Below, one piece after another: positions 15,620 through 24,390 of a DNA stretch of 38,427 nucleotides. The notes under the pieces are model-generated. The model was not told the origin of the DNA. It saw nothing but the letters and a program-made list of their open reading frames with translations, and ran no database searches. A program made the translations under genes and the position numbers. Every line of letters starts with the position of its first letter. Position 1 is the stretch's first letter. This stretch comes from DASZYF01 sp035545535. GTDB taxonomy: Bacteria; Actinomycetota; Actinomycetes; Mycobacteriales; CAJCIY01. The stretch lies in the NCBI GenBank assembly GCA_035545535.1, contig DASZYF010000043.1:1-38427 (forward strand), in the 5' to 3' direction.

Positions 15620-16605
15620 CCGCAGGGTTCCCCGAGTCGCGGCCGCGGCGCTGGCGACGCACCGGCGCGCTGCGCCGGCTCGTCGCGGAGACGTCGCTCG
15701 CGCCCGGGGACCTCGTGCTGCCGCTGTTCGTCAAGGAAGGCATCGCCGAGCCGCAACCCGTCGCGTCGATGCCCGGCGTCGTGCAGCACACGCTCGACTC
15801 GGTCCGCAAGGCCGCGGTCGAAGCGGTCGAGGCGGGCGTCGGCGGGCTGATCCTGTTCGGCATCCCCATGGTGAAGGACGCGCGCGGCTCGGGCGCCGAC
15901 GACCCCGACGGCATCGTGCAGCGCGCGCTGCGCGAACTCACGGCCGAGCTCGGCGACGCGACCGTGCTCATCAGTGACCTCTGCATCGACGAGTACACCG
16001 ACCACGGTCACTGCGGAGTGCTCACCGACTCCGGCGAGGTGGACAACGACGCGACCCTCGAGCGGTACGCATCGATCGCGGTCGCGCAGGCGAGCGCGGG
16101 CAGCGCGGTGATCGCCCCGTCGGGGATGATGGACGGTCAGGTCGGTGTCATCCGGGAAGCCCTGTCCGGCAGCGGCTTCCACGACACGTTGATCCTCGCC
16201 TACAGCGCGAAGTACGCGTCCGCGTTCTACGGACCGTTCCGCGACGCCGCCGAGTGCGCCCCGCAGTTCGGCGACCGCAGCGCCTACCAGCAGGATCCGG
16301 CCAACCTCGACGAGGCGGTGCGCGAGGTCGCGCTCGACCTAGCCGAAGGCGCCGACGCGGTCATGGTCAAGCCGGCGATGTCCTACCTCGACGTCGTGCG
16401 CCGCATCGCCGACGCCGTCGACGTCCCGGTCGCCGCGTACCAGGTCAGTGGCGAGTACGCGATGGTCGAGGCGGCGGCCGCGAACGGCTGGATCGACCGC
16501 GACCGGATCATCATCGAGACCCTCACCTCGATCCGCCGGGCCGGCGCCGACATCGTGCTCACCTACTGGGCCGCCGAGGTCGCCGCGCGCCTGCGCCGCG
16601 GCTGA
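15616..16605 (+). CDS. hemB: Porphobilinogen synthase (delta-aminolevulinate dehydratase)
   Basis: The product is 329 aa and condenses two 5-aminolevulinate molecules to porphobilinogen. Active-site lysines are K199 (SAKYASAFYG) and K252 (VMVKPAMSY). The metal loop is DLCIDEYTDHGHCG: Cys123 and Cys133 are present but the middle Cys of the classic zinc triad is Asp, the mixed form usual in actinobacteria. Its metal use is therefore uncertain. GTG 15616 overlaps the hemD stop by 4 nt. Confidence 0.97.
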   Translation: MTAGFPESRPRRWRRTGALRRLVAETSLAPGDLVLPLFVKEGIAEPQPVASMPGVVQHTLDSVRKAAVEAVEAGVGGLILFGIPMVKDARGSGADDPDGIVQRALRELTAELGDATVLISDLCIDEYTDHGHCGVLTDSGEVDNDATLERYASIAVAQASAGSAVIAPSGMMDGQVGVIREALSGSGFHDTLILAYSAKYASAFYGPFRDAAECAPQFGDRSAYQQDPANLDEAVREVALDLAEGADAVMVKPAMSYLDVVRRIADAVDVPVAAYQVSGEYAMVEAAAANGWIDRDRIIIETLTSIRRAGADIVLTYWAAEVAARLRRG

Positions 16606-16615
16606 CCCTGACCGC

Positions 16616-17908
16616 ATGAGCACGAACGAGGCGCTGTTCGCGCGCGCGCAGAGGATCACGCCGGGTGGCGTGAGCTCACCGGTGCGGGCGTACCGCGCCG
16701 TCGGCGGCACCCCGCGCTTCGTCGCGGCGGGCCAAGGCGCCTACCTCACCGACGTCGAGGGCAACACCTACGTCGACCTCGTCTGCTCGTGGGGTCCGCT
16801 CGTCCTCGGGCACGCGCACCCCGCCGTGGTCGCCGCCGTGCAGGAGCAGCTGGCGAAGGGCACCTCCTACGGCGCGCCCACCGAGGGAGAGGTGGCGCTC
16901 GCCGAGGAGATCGCCCGCCGCGTCGAGCCGGTCGAGCAGGTGCGCCTGGTGAGCAGCGGCACCGAGGCGACGATGAGCGCGGTGCGGCTCGCGCGCGGGT
17001 GCACCGGGCGCTCGGTCGTCGTGAAGATGGCGGGCTGCTACCACGGCCACGTCGACGCGCTGCTCGCCAGCGCGGGCAGCGGGGTCGCGACGTTCGCGCT
17101 GCCGGACACCGCGGGCGTCACCGGCCTGGAGACCGCGCAGACGATCGTCCTGCCGTACAACGACGCCGACGCGGTCCGCGCCGCGTTCGCCGCGCACGGC
17201 GAGGAGATCGCCTGCGTCATCACCGAGGCGGCCGCGGGCAACATGGGGGTCGTCGCCCCGCAGGCGGGGTTCAACGCGGTGCTGCGCGAGCAGTGCGACG
17301 CGCACGGCGCGCTGCTCATCCTCGACGAGGTCATGACGGGGTTCCGGGTCGGTCCCGCCGGTTGGTACGGGCTCGAGGGCGTGCGCCCTGACCTGTTCAC
17401 GTTCGGCAAGGTCATGGGTGGCGGCCTGCCCGCCGCGGCGTTCGGCGGCCGCGCCGACCTGATGCAGCGGCTCGCTCCCGTCGGCCCCGTCTACCAGGCC
17501 GGCACGCTGTCGGGGAACCCGCTCGCCACCGCTGCGGGTCTCACGACGCTGCAGCACTGCGACGCCGCGCTCTACGCGCACCTCGATGCGACCGCGCAGA
17601 AGATCGGCGACCTTGCTTCGGCCGCGCTGACGGAAGCGTCTGTGCCGCACCGGCTCCAGCGTGCCGGCAACCTCTTCAGCATCTTCTTCGGCGAAGCCGT
17701 CGTCGACGGAGTGCGCGACTACGCGCAGGCGCAGCGTCAGGACGTGGCTGCGTTCGGCCGGTTCTTCCACGCCATGCTCGACCAGGGGGTTGCGTTGCCG
17801 CCGTCGGCCTTCGAGGCCTGGTTCGTCTCGCTCGCGCACGATGATGCGGTCATCGACCGCATCGCCGGCGCGCTGCCCGCCGCGGCCCGAGCGGCGGCCG
17901 CCGCGTGA
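16616..17908 (+). CDS. hemL: Glutamate-1-semialdehyde 2,1-aminomutase
   Basis: The product is 430 aa, a fold-type I PLP enzyme that turns glutamate-1-semialdehyde into 5-aminolevulinate. The PLP lysine is K265 in LFTFGKVMGGGLPAAAFGG; ITPGGVSSPVRA near the N-terminus and GCYHGHVDALL (cofactor binding) are typical. The gene starts 10 bp after hemB and overlaps the next gene by 4 nt. It belongs to the rex-hem operon. Confidence 0.97.
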   Translation: MSTNEALFARAQRITPGGVSSPVRAYRAVGGTPRFVAAGQGAYLTDVEGNTYVDLVCSWGPLVLGHAHPAVVAAVQEQLAKGTSYGAPTEGEVALAEEIARRVEPVEQVRLVSSGTEATMSAVRLARGCTGRSVVVKMAGCYHGHVDALLASAGSGVATFALPDTAGVTGLETAQTIVLPYNDADAVRAAFAAHGEEIACVITEAAAGNMGVVAPQAGFNAVLREQCDAHGALLILDEVMTGFRVGPAGWYGLEGVRPDLFTFGKVMGGGLPAAAFGGRADLMQRLAPVGPVYQAGTLSGNPLATAAGLTTLQHCDAALYAHLDATAQKIGDLASAALTEASVPHRLQRAGNLFSIFFGEAVVDGVRDYAQAQRQDVAAFGRFFHAMLDQGVALPPSAFEAWFVSLAHDDAVIDRIAGALPAAARAAAAA

Positions 17909-18555
17909 GCATCCCCCCCGGCACCACGACGCGCGTCCACCTCGTCCGCCACGGTGAGGTCCACAACCCCACCAAGGTCCTCTACGGCCGGCTGCCCGGC
18001 TTCCGCCTGTCCGACGAAGGCGTGCGGATGGCCGAGCGGGCGGCGCAGTGGCTCGCGGGTCGCGACGTCGTGCTCGTCACCGCCTCGCCGCTCGAGCGCG
18101 CGCAGCAGACCGCCGCTCCGATCGGCGCGGCCTTCGGTCTGCCGGTCGGCATCGAGCACCGCGTCATCGAGAGCACGAACGCCTTCGAGGGCACCGTCGT
18201 CGACGTCGGACCCGGCCTGCTCAAGCACCCGCGGTCCTGGCCCCTGGTGCGCAACCCGTTCAAGCCCTCGTGGGGCGAGCCGTACGAGCAGGTGGCCGCC
18301 CGGGTCCTCGACGCCGTCGACGACGTGCGCGCGCAGGCGGCCGGTCACGAGGCGGTCATCGTGACCCACCAGCTGCCGGTGTGGGTCACCCGCCGCCGGG
18401 TGGAGGGCCGCACGCTGTGGCACCGGCCCGACCGCCGCCAGTGCTCCCTCGGCAGCATCACGACGCTCGTCTACGACGGCGACACGTGCGTCGCCGTCGA
18501 GTACGCCGAGCCCAGCGGCCCCGGTGTCGTTGCGCAGGGCAGCGTAGGAGCCTGA
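17905..18555 (+). CDS. Histidine phosphatase family protein (phosphoglycerate mutase-like)
   Basis: The product is 216 aa. The phospho-accepting His is in LVRHGEVHNP, a second block is SPLERAQQTA, and the second catalytic His is in AVIVTHQLPVW. The YGRLPGFRLSDEG segment is typical of small actinobacterial members that sit between hemL and resA. The substrate is not known; true glycolytic mutase activity is unlikely given the size and context. GTG start overlaps hemL by 4 nt. Confidence 0.9.
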   Translation: MSIPPGTTTRVHLVRHGEVHNPTKVLYGRLPGFRLSDEGVRMAERAAQWLAGRDVVLVTASPLERAQQTAAPIGAAFGLPVGIEHRVIESTNAFEGTVVDVGPGLLKHPRSWPLVRNPFKPSWGEPYEQVAARVLDAVDDVRAQAAGHEAVIVTHQLPVWVTRRRVEGRTLWHRPDRRQCSLGSITTLVYDGDTCVAVEYAEPSGPGVVAQGSVGA

Positions 18556-18630
18556 CCGTGGTCGGAGCCTGAGAGTGACCTGTGCGCCCCGCCGCGCGGG
18601 GTCACAGCCTCGGTGGTGACACTGGCGGGC

Positions 18631-19197
18631 GTGCCCCGCTCGCCTCGCCGGGCCGCGCTGGTCGCGGCCGCCGCCGCCCTGACGGCGCTCCCCGCCGCGG
18701 GCTGCACCAAGGGCCGGGCGGACTACCACTACAAGGCCGACGGCGTGCTCATCGAGGCCGCGCAGCGCGTCGCCGCGCCGACGCTGTCCGGGAAGACGCT
18801 CGACGGCATGACCACCTCGCTCGCGAGCTACCGGGGCAAGGTCGTCGTCGTCAACCTGTGGGGCTCGTGGTGCGGTCCGTGCCGGGCCGAGGCCGACGGC
18901 ATCGGCGCGGCCAGCGCCGCGCTCGGACCGCTCGGTGTGCAGTTCCTCGGGATCGACGTCGAGGACAGCAACGACAACGCCAAGCGCTTCGTCGCCGCGC
19001 ACAAGCTCGACTTCCCGCAGCTCGTCGACGACGACGGCACGCTCACGGCGAGCTTCTCGCCGCTGCCCACGCAGGGCGCGCCTCCTGTCTCGGTCGTCAT
19101 CGACCGGCAGGGCCGCGTCGTCACCCGGTTCGTCGGCGAGACCACCGGCACCCGGCTCGAGGCCGCGGTGCGCGCCGTCGCCGCCGAGACGGCGTGA
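18631..19197 (+). CDS. resA: ResA/TlpA-type thioredoxin lipoprotein for cytochrome c maturation
   Basis: The product is 188 aa. A basic start and hydrophobic segment end in LPAAGC; Cys25 is a likely lipidation site, although Ala instead of Leu/Val at -3 makes the lipobox imperfect. The extracytoplasmic domain carries WCGPC (Cys81/Cys84) in a TlpA-like fold (GKVVVVNLWGSWCGPCRAE, later QGAPPVSVVIDRQG). It would reduce apocytochrome c haem-binding cysteines with electrons from CcdA. GTG 18631 is preferred because GACACT lies 7 nt upstream (leaderless pattern); GTG 18613 is also possible. It heads the ccdA-resB-ccsB run. Confidence 0.9.
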   Translation: MPRSPRRAALVAAAAALTALPAAGCTKGRADYHYKADGVLIEAAQRVAAPTLSGKTLDGMTTSLASYRGKVVVVNLWGSWCGPCRAEADGIGAASAALGPLGVQFLGIDVEDSNDNAKRFVAAHKLDFPQLVDDDGTLTASFSPLPTQGAPPVSVVIDRQGRVVTRFVGETTGTRLEAAVRAVAAETA

Positions 19198-19207
19198 GGC
19201 GGCTCGC

Positions 19208-19969
19208 GTGAGCGCTGCGTCGTTCGTCCACTCCGGGCCGGTCGTGCTCGCCCTCCCGGTGGCGGTCGCCGCCGGCGTCGTCTCGTTCCTGTCGCCGTGC
19301 GTGCTGCCGCTCGTGCCCGGCTACCTGTCCTACGTCACCGGGCTGTCCGGCGCCGAGCTGCGCGCCGAGGATCGGCGCAGCCGCGCCATCGTGCTCGCCG
19401 GCGCCGCGCTGTTCATCGTCGGGTTCAGCGCACCGTTCGTCCTCGAGGGCGCGCTGTTCGGGACGTTCGGCCAGACGCTCAAGCAGCACACCCGCACGCT
19501 CGAGGTGGTCTTCGGCAGCATCACCGTCGTGCTCGGGCTGCTGTTCGCCGGCGCCTTCTCGCGCGTGACGTTCGCGCAGCGCGAGTGGAAGCTGCACCTG
19601 CGCCCCGGCGTGGGGCTCGGCGCCGCGCCGTTCATCGGGGTGCTGTTCGGCATCGGCTGGACGCCGTGCGTCGGGCCGACGCTCGGCTCGGTCCTCGGGC
19701 TCGCGACCGCGTCGACGACGCCGACCGCCGCGCGCGGGGCGGTGCTGTCGGCCGCGTACTGCCTCGGGCTCGGACTGCCCTTCCTGCTCGTCGCGCTCGC
19801 GTTCAACCGCGCGCTGAACGTGCTCGCGGTCGTGAAGCGGCACACCCGAGCGGTGCTGCTCGTCGGCGGTGGGCTGCTCGTGGTCGTCGGTGTGCTCGAG
19901 ATCGCCGGCACGTGGAACACGTGGGCGCACCAGATCCAGTCGCACCTGGGCAACGGGGCGCAGCTGTGA
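19208..19969 (+). CDS. ccdA: CcdA-type cytochrome c biogenesis thiol transporter
   Basis: The product is 253 aa with six predicted membrane helices. The two essential cysteines are Cys31 (SFLSPCVLPLVPGY) and Cys154 (GIGWTPCVGPTLG). It passes reducing power from cytoplasmic thioredoxin across the membrane to ResA. GTG 19208 lies 10 bp after resA, and the stop overlaps resB by 4 nt. Confidence 0.95.
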   Translation: MSAASFVHSGPVVLALPVAVAAGVVSFLSPCVLPLVPGYLSYVTGLSGAELRAEDRRSRAIVLAGAALFIVGFSAPFVLEGALFGTFGQTLKQHTRTLEVVFGSITVVLGLLFAGAFSRVTFAQREWKLHLRPGVGLGAAPFIGVLFGIGWTPCVGPTLGSVLGLATASTTPTAARGAVLSAAYCLGLGLPFLLVALAFNRALNVLAVVKRHTRAVLLVGGGLLVVVGVLEIAGTWNTWAHQIQSHLGNGAQL

Positions 19970-21630
19970 CCGTCGTGCACGACGAGGTGGAGACGGCTGA
20001 GGGCGGTCGCCTGTCGACCCAGCCCGACCCGGTCGCGCCGCGCGCCGCGCAGTCCTCGCGGCTGGCGACCGCCCGCTGGCTGTGGCGCCGCCTCACCAGC
20101 ATGCGCACGGCCCTCGTGCTGCTGTTCCTGCTCGCCGTCGCCGCCGTGCCGGGCTCGTTGCTGCCGCAGCGGTCCAACGACCTCGCGCGCGTCGACGACT
20201 ACCTCGCCAGGCACGGCGCGCTCGCCCGCTTCATGGACCGCATCTGGCTGTTCGACGTCTTCACGTCGCCGTGGTTCGCGGCGGTCTACCTCCTGCTCGT
20301 CATCTCGTTGCTCGGGTGCCTCGTGCCGCGCTGGAGCATGCACGCGCGGGCGATGCTCCGCCGCCCCCCGCGTACGCCGGCCCGGCTCTCGAGGCTGCCC
20401 CAGCACGCGACCTTCAGCACGCCGCTGCCGGTCGACGCGGTCGTCGCCGCCGCGCAGCGCACGCTCCGGCGACGCCGGTTCCGCACGATCGTCGACGACG
20501 GTGACCGTGGGCGTGGTCGCAGCGTCAGCGCCGAGAAGGGCTACCTGCGCGAGACCGGCAACCTCTTCTTCCACATGGCGATCGTGGCGCTGCTGTTCGG
20601 CGTCGCGTACGGATCGCTGTACGGCTACCGCGGGGACCGCGTGCTGGTCGAGGCACAGGTCGCCGACCCGGCGAAGTCGTCGGCGCAGGCCTTGCTCACC
20701 GACACGCAGGGCCAGTACGACGACTTCTCCGCGGGGCGGCTGGTCGACACCGGCAACCTCGCGCCGTGGACGGTGCGGCTCGACAGCTTCGTCGCGACGT
20801 ACCAGAGCGGCACCACCACGCCGAAGCGCTACGACGCGCACATGTCCTACCGGACGTCGCCGACCGCGCCGTGGCAGACCGACGACATCCGCGTCAACCA
20901 TCCCCTGCACCTCGGCGCGACCAAGGTGTACCTGCTGAACCACGGCTACGCGCCGGTCTTCCAGCTCGTGTCGCCGGACGGGAAGAAGAAGTACACGCAG
21001 TCGGTCGTCTGCCCGACGCTGAGCACGGTCACGCTCATCAGCCACTGCGCGGTCGTCTTCGCCGACCTGCCGGACAAGAGCCCGTCGCACACGCTCGGGT
21101 TCGACGTGACGTTCCTGCCCACCGCCCAGTTCGTGGACGGGCGGCCGACGTCGACGAGCCCGCAGCTCGGCAACCCGGATGCGATCGTCGGCGTCTACAG
21201 CGGCGACCTCGGGCTCGGCCGGGCGCACAGCGTCTACAGCCTGAACACGGCGCACGCCCAGTTCGAGAAGACCGGCAACATCGTGCTGCTGTCCAAGGAC
21301 CCGGCGTTCAACGTCCTCACCGGGCTGCCCGGCGGCTGGACCCTCCAGATCCCGGCCGTCGGCCAGTGGGCGTCGTTCCAGGTCAAGCGCGACCCGGGCA
21401 AGCTCGTCGTGCTGCTCGCGGCCGCGACGATGATCCTCGGGATCCTCACCTCGCTCCGCGTCCGCCGCCGGCGGGTGTGGCTGCGCGCGACGCCGGGCGA
21501 GGAGGGCTCTACGCTCGTCGAGGTCGGTGGGCTCGCCCGCACCGACGCGGACGGGTTCGCCGAGGAGTTCGAGGGGCTCGTCCAGCGGTTGACCGTTGCG
21601 ACGACCCCGTCGCCCGGTCGGAAGGAGTGA
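19966..21630 (+). CDS. resB: ResB/CcsA-partner cytochrome c synthase subunit
   Basis: The product is 554 aa. Membrane helices lie at about 46-67, 102-120, 202-222 and 479-498, with a large extracytoplasmic domain between the third and fourth, the ResB (Ccs1) layout. SLLPQRS after the first helix is family-typical. ResB and CcsB together form the System II synthase that carries haem out and ligates it to CXXCH apocytochromes. GTG 19966 overlaps ccdA, and its end overlaps ccsB, both by 4 nt. Confidence 0.94.
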   Translation: MTVVHDEVETAEGGRLSTQPDPVAPRAAQSSRLATARWLWRRLTSMRTALVLLFLLAVAAVPGSLLPQRSNDLARVDDYLARHGALARFMDRIWLFDVFTSPWFAAVYLLLVISLLGCLVPRWSMHARAMLRRPPRTPARLSRLPQHATFSTPLPVDAVVAAAQRTLRRRRFRTIVDDGDRGRGRSVSAEKGYLRETGNLFFHMAIVALLFGVAYGSLYGYRGDRVLVEAQVADPAKSSAQALLTDTQGQYDDFSAGRLVDTGNLAPWTVRLDSFVATYQSGTTTPKRYDAHMSYRTSPTAPWQTDDIRVNHPLHLGATKVYLLNHGYAPVFQLVSPDGKKKYTQSVVCPTLSTVTLISHCAVVFADLPDKSPSHTLGFDVTFLPTAQFVDGRPTSTSPQLGNPDAIVGVYSGDLGLGRAHSVYSLNTAHAQFEKTGNIVLLSKDPAFNVLTGLPGGWTLQIPAVGQWASFQVKRDPGKLVVLLAAATMILGILTSLRVRRRRVWLRATPGEEGSTLVEVGGLARTDADGFAEEFEGLVQRLTVATTPSPGRKE

Positions 21631-22655
21631 GCGCGCTGGCCGTCATCGACGCGAGCCTCGCGGGCACGTCCAACGACCTGGTCACCGCGGCCGTCTTCCT
21701 CTACGCCTTCGCGATGCTCGGCTACGCCGCCGAGTTCGCGTTCGGGCGGCGCGCCCGCCGCGCCCCCCTGGTCGTGCACGCCGCGACGTCGCTCGAGACC
21801 GTGCCGCCTCCGGTCGCCGAGGCGCACGTGCTCAGCGAGCCGCCGCGCCGGGCCGACCGCGGCGTCGTCCTCGGCCGCTTCGCCGTGGCGCTCACGGTCG
21901 CCGGCTGGGCCGCGCACCTGGGCTCGGTGGTCACGCGCGGCCTCGCGGCGCACCGCGTGCCGTGGGGGAACATGTACGAGTTCTCCTCCATGGTCACGCT
22001 CGCGGGTGCGACGGCGTACCTGGTGCTCCTGCTGAACCCGCGCCTGCGCCCGCTGGTCCGTCCGCTCGGCGCGTTCGTCATGGTGCCGGTGGTGCTCACC
22101 CTCGGGCTCGGCACGACGGTTCTGTACGCCAAGGCCGAGCCGCTGCAGCCGGCGCTGCAGGACTACTGGATCAAGATCCACGTCGTCGCCGCGATCATCG
22201 CGTGGGGCACGTTCATGGTCGGCGCGGTCGCCAGCGCGCTCTACCTCGCGAAGAGCCGCTTCGAGGCGCGTCTCGCGCTGGCGGGTGACGACCCGGCGAC
22301 CGTCGACGAGACGGTCGGGGGCGGCATCATGCGCAAGGTGCCGTCGGCCGCCGAGCTGGACCGGCTCGCCTACCGCGTCAACGCCTTCGCGTTCCCCATC
22401 TGGACGTTCGCGATCGTCGCCGGTGCCATCTGGGCCGAGCGCGCGTGGGGTCGCTACTGGGGCTGGGACCCCAAGGAGACCTGGTCGTTCATCACGTGGG
22501 TCGTGTACGCCGCGTACCTGCACGCGCGCGCGACCGCCGGGTGGAAGGGCAGGCGCGCCGCCTACCTCGCGCTGCTCGCGTTCAGCTGCCTGACCTTCGA
22601 CTACTACATCGTCAACATCTTCGTCGTCGGCTTGCACTCGTACGCGGGGCTCTGA
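21627..22655 (+). CDS. ccsB: CcsB/ResC cytochrome c haem-lyase subunit (WWD domain)
   Basis: The product is 342 aa with about eight membrane helices. The haem-handling WWD motif WGRYWGWDPKETWSFITW is at 274-291, flanked by conserved His (near 98, 185, 299 and 336). It presents haem to the apocytochrome together with ResB. GTG 21627 overlaps the resB stop. This is the last gene of the long rex-hem-ccs series; the next gene has its own promoter signal. Confidence 0.95.
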   Translation: MSALAVIDASLAGTSNDLVTAAVFLYAFAMLGYAAEFAFGRRARRAPLVVHAATSLETVPPPVAEAHVLSEPPRRADRGVVLGRFAVALTVAGWAAHLGSVVTRGLAAHRVPWGNMYEFSSMVTLAGATAYLVLLLNPRLRPLVRPLGAFVMVPVVLTLGLGTTVLYAKAEPLQPALQDYWIKIHVVAAIIAWGTFMVGAVASALYLAKSRFEARLALAGDDPATVDETVGGGIMRKVPSAAELDRLAYRVNAFAFPIWTFAIVAGAIWAERAWGRYWGWDPKETWSFITWVVYAAYLHARATAGWKGRRAAYLALLAFSCLTFDYYIVNIFVVGLHSYAGL

Positions 22656-22671
22656 GCCGGTCGTACCTGGG

Positions 22672-22677
22672 TAGCGT
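22672..22677 (+). promoter_or_regulatory. -10 element, probable leaderless start of DUF885 gene
   Basis: TAGCGT (TANNNT) lies 7 nt before the GTG at 22685 with no Shine-Dalgarno sequence in between. Confidence 0.5.
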
Positions 22678-22684
22678 CCACGTC

Positions 22685-24268
22685 GTGAGTGGGACCCGCT
22701 ACCGCGAGACCGTCGAGACGGTCCTCGCCGACATCCTGTCGCTGTACCCGGAGCACGCCACCGCGCTCGGGGAGCACCGCCACGACGGCGAGCTCGACGA
22801 CATGTCGGACGACGGGCGCGCGCGCAAGCGTGCTCGCCTCGCCGAGGACCGTGATGCCCTGGACGCGCTCGACCTCGACGCGCTCGACCCGGAGGACGCC
22901 GTCGACGCGCAGCTCGTGCGCACCGGCATCGATGGGCTCCTGTTCTCGCTCGACGGCACCGCGGACCACACGTGGAACCCGCTCGTGTGGCTGCCGGGCG
23001 AGGCGCTGTTCCCGCTCGTCGAGCGCGAGGGCACGCCCGTCGCCGACCGGCTGCGGGCCCTCGCGTCGCGCATGTCGCAGGTCCCGGACCGCCTGGCCCA
23101 GGCGCGCAAGACGGTCGAGCGGCCACCGCGCGTCCACGTGGAGACCGCCGTCGACCAGACCACGGGGGCGGCCGCGTTGCTGGGCGCGCCGCTCGAGGCG
23201 CTGCTCGCGCAGGAGCCCGGCCTGCGGCCCCTCGTCGAGCCGGCCCGCGATGCCGCGCTGAAGGCGCTGGCCGAGCATCGGGACGCGCTCGCCGCGATGG
23301 TCGAGACCGCCGACGGCGATCCGCGGCTCGGCGAGCAGCGCTTCGCCGCGAAGCTGCACCTGACGCTCGACAGCGACCTGTCGGCGGCGGAGGTCACCCG
23401 CCGGGCCGAGCAGAACCTCGCGCTCGTGGAGGAGCAGCTCCGAGAGCTCTCAGGCGGCGACGTCCGGGCGGCGTTCGCGGCCTGCGCGGTCGACGTGCCC
23501 AACGACGACGACGTCCTGGAGCGCGCGCAGGAGGCCTTCGTGCGGGCGCGCGAGCACGTGATCGAGCACGACCTGGTCACCCTGTACGACGACCCCTACG
23601 AGTGGGTCGTCATGCCGGAGTTCCGGCGCGGCGTCGCGATCGCGTACTGCGACTCGCCGGGCCCGCTCGAGCCGCCGGGCCTGGCGACACAGCTGGCGGT
23701 CGCGCCGACCCCGGCGCACTGGTCGCCCGAGCGCGTCGCCTCGTTCTACCGCGAGTACAACCTCGCGATGCTCGCCGACCTCGTCGTGCACGAGGCCATG
23801 CCCGGGCACCTCGTGCAGCTCGATCACGCGCGGCGCTTCCAGGCGTCCACCCGAGCGCGCCAGATCTTCGACAGCGGCCCCTTCATCGAGGGCTGGGCGG
23901 TGCACGCCGAGCGGCTCATGGCCGAGAGCGGCTGTGGCGGAGAGCGGGTGCGGCTGCAGCAGCTGAAGATGCAGCTGCGCATGAGCATCAACGCACTCCT
24001 CGACGCCGGCGTGCACGCCGGCGGGATGACCGAGGGCGAGGCGATGGAGCTGATGATGGGCCGCGGCTTCCAGGAGGAGGGCGAGGCGGTCGGCAAGTGG
24101 CGCCGGGCGCTGCTCACGTCGACGCAGCTGTCGACCTACTTCGTCGGCTACATCGAGCTGGACGACCTGTTCCGCCGGCTCGGCCTCGACGCGTCGTCCA
24201 ACTACGACCACGTCCTGGCGCACGGCAGCCCGCCGGTGCGGCATCTGGCGGGCCTGCTCGGCGCCTGA
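22685..24268 (+). CDS. DUF885 family protein, metallopeptidase-like
   Basis: The product is 527 aa with no signal peptide. The hallmark HEAMPGH (369-375) fits the HExxPGH zinc-binding motif of DUF885 proteins, which are thought to be gluzincin-like peptidases; RQIFDSGPFIEGWAVHAERL further on is also family-typical. The N-terminal 250 residues are acidic and helical. Substrate is unknown. GTG 22685 is set by the leaderless promoter pattern. It converges on the GNAT gene across a hairpin repeat. Confidence 0.88.
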   Translation: MSGTRYRETVETVLADILSLYPEHATALGEHRHDGELDDMSDDGRARKRARLAEDRDALDALDLDALDPEDAVDAQLVRTGIDGLLFSLDGTADHTWNPLVWLPGEALFPLVEREGTPVADRLRALASRMSQVPDRLAQARKTVERPPRVHVETAVDQTTGAAALLGAPLEALLAQEPGLRPLVEPARDAALKALAEHRDALAAMVETADGDPRLGEQRFAAKLHLTLDSDLSAAEVTRRAEQNLALVEEQLRELSGGDVRAAFAACAVDVPNDDDVLERAQEAFVRAREHVIEHDLVTLYDDPYEWVVMPEFRRGVAIAYCDSPGPLEPPGLATQLAVAPTPAHWSPERVASFYREYNLAMLADLVVHEAMPGHLVQLDHARRFQASTRARQIFDSGPFIEGWAVHAERLMAESGCGGERVRLQQLKMQLRMSINALLDAGVHAGGMTEGEAMELMMGRGFQEEGEAVGKWRRALLTSTQLSTYFVGYIELDDLFRRLGLDASSNYDHVLAHGSPPVRHLAGLLGA

Positions 24269-24274
24269 TCTCGC

Positions 24275-24377
24275 CCTGCCCGCCGTTTGTCGCGGTCAGC
24301 GGCGGAAGTTCGCCGCCCACCGCGACCTGCCCGCCGTTTGTCGCGGTCAGCGGCGATAGAACGCCGCCAGTCGCGAC
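24275..24377. repeat. Tandem 51-bp repeat, each copy a hairpin
   Basis: A 30-nt sequence starting CCTGCCCGCCGTTTGTCGCG is exactly repeated at 24275-24304 and 24326-24355; the units are 51 bp and also similar in their second halves. Each copy folds: 24289-24304 pairs with 24311-24326 (2-nt internal mismatch) and 24340-24355 pairs with 24362-24377 (4-nt internal mismatch), both with 6-nt loops. It fills the gap between two convergent genes, so it may act as a two-way terminator, or be a REP-like dispersed element. Confidence 0.75.
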
Positions 24378-24390
24378 GTAGGTCGCGGGT

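Noticed and set aside
18560..18604. Hairpin CCCCGC-CGC-GCGGGG between the phosphatase and resA as a terminator
   Set aside because: Only a 6-bp stem with GTGACC/GGTCAC flanks that compete for pairing; too weak to call, though it leaves open whether resA is separately transcribed.
24275..24377. CRISPR-like repeat
   Set aside because: Only two copies, the spacer is partly similar between units, and no cas genes are present; a tandem hairpin element fits better.
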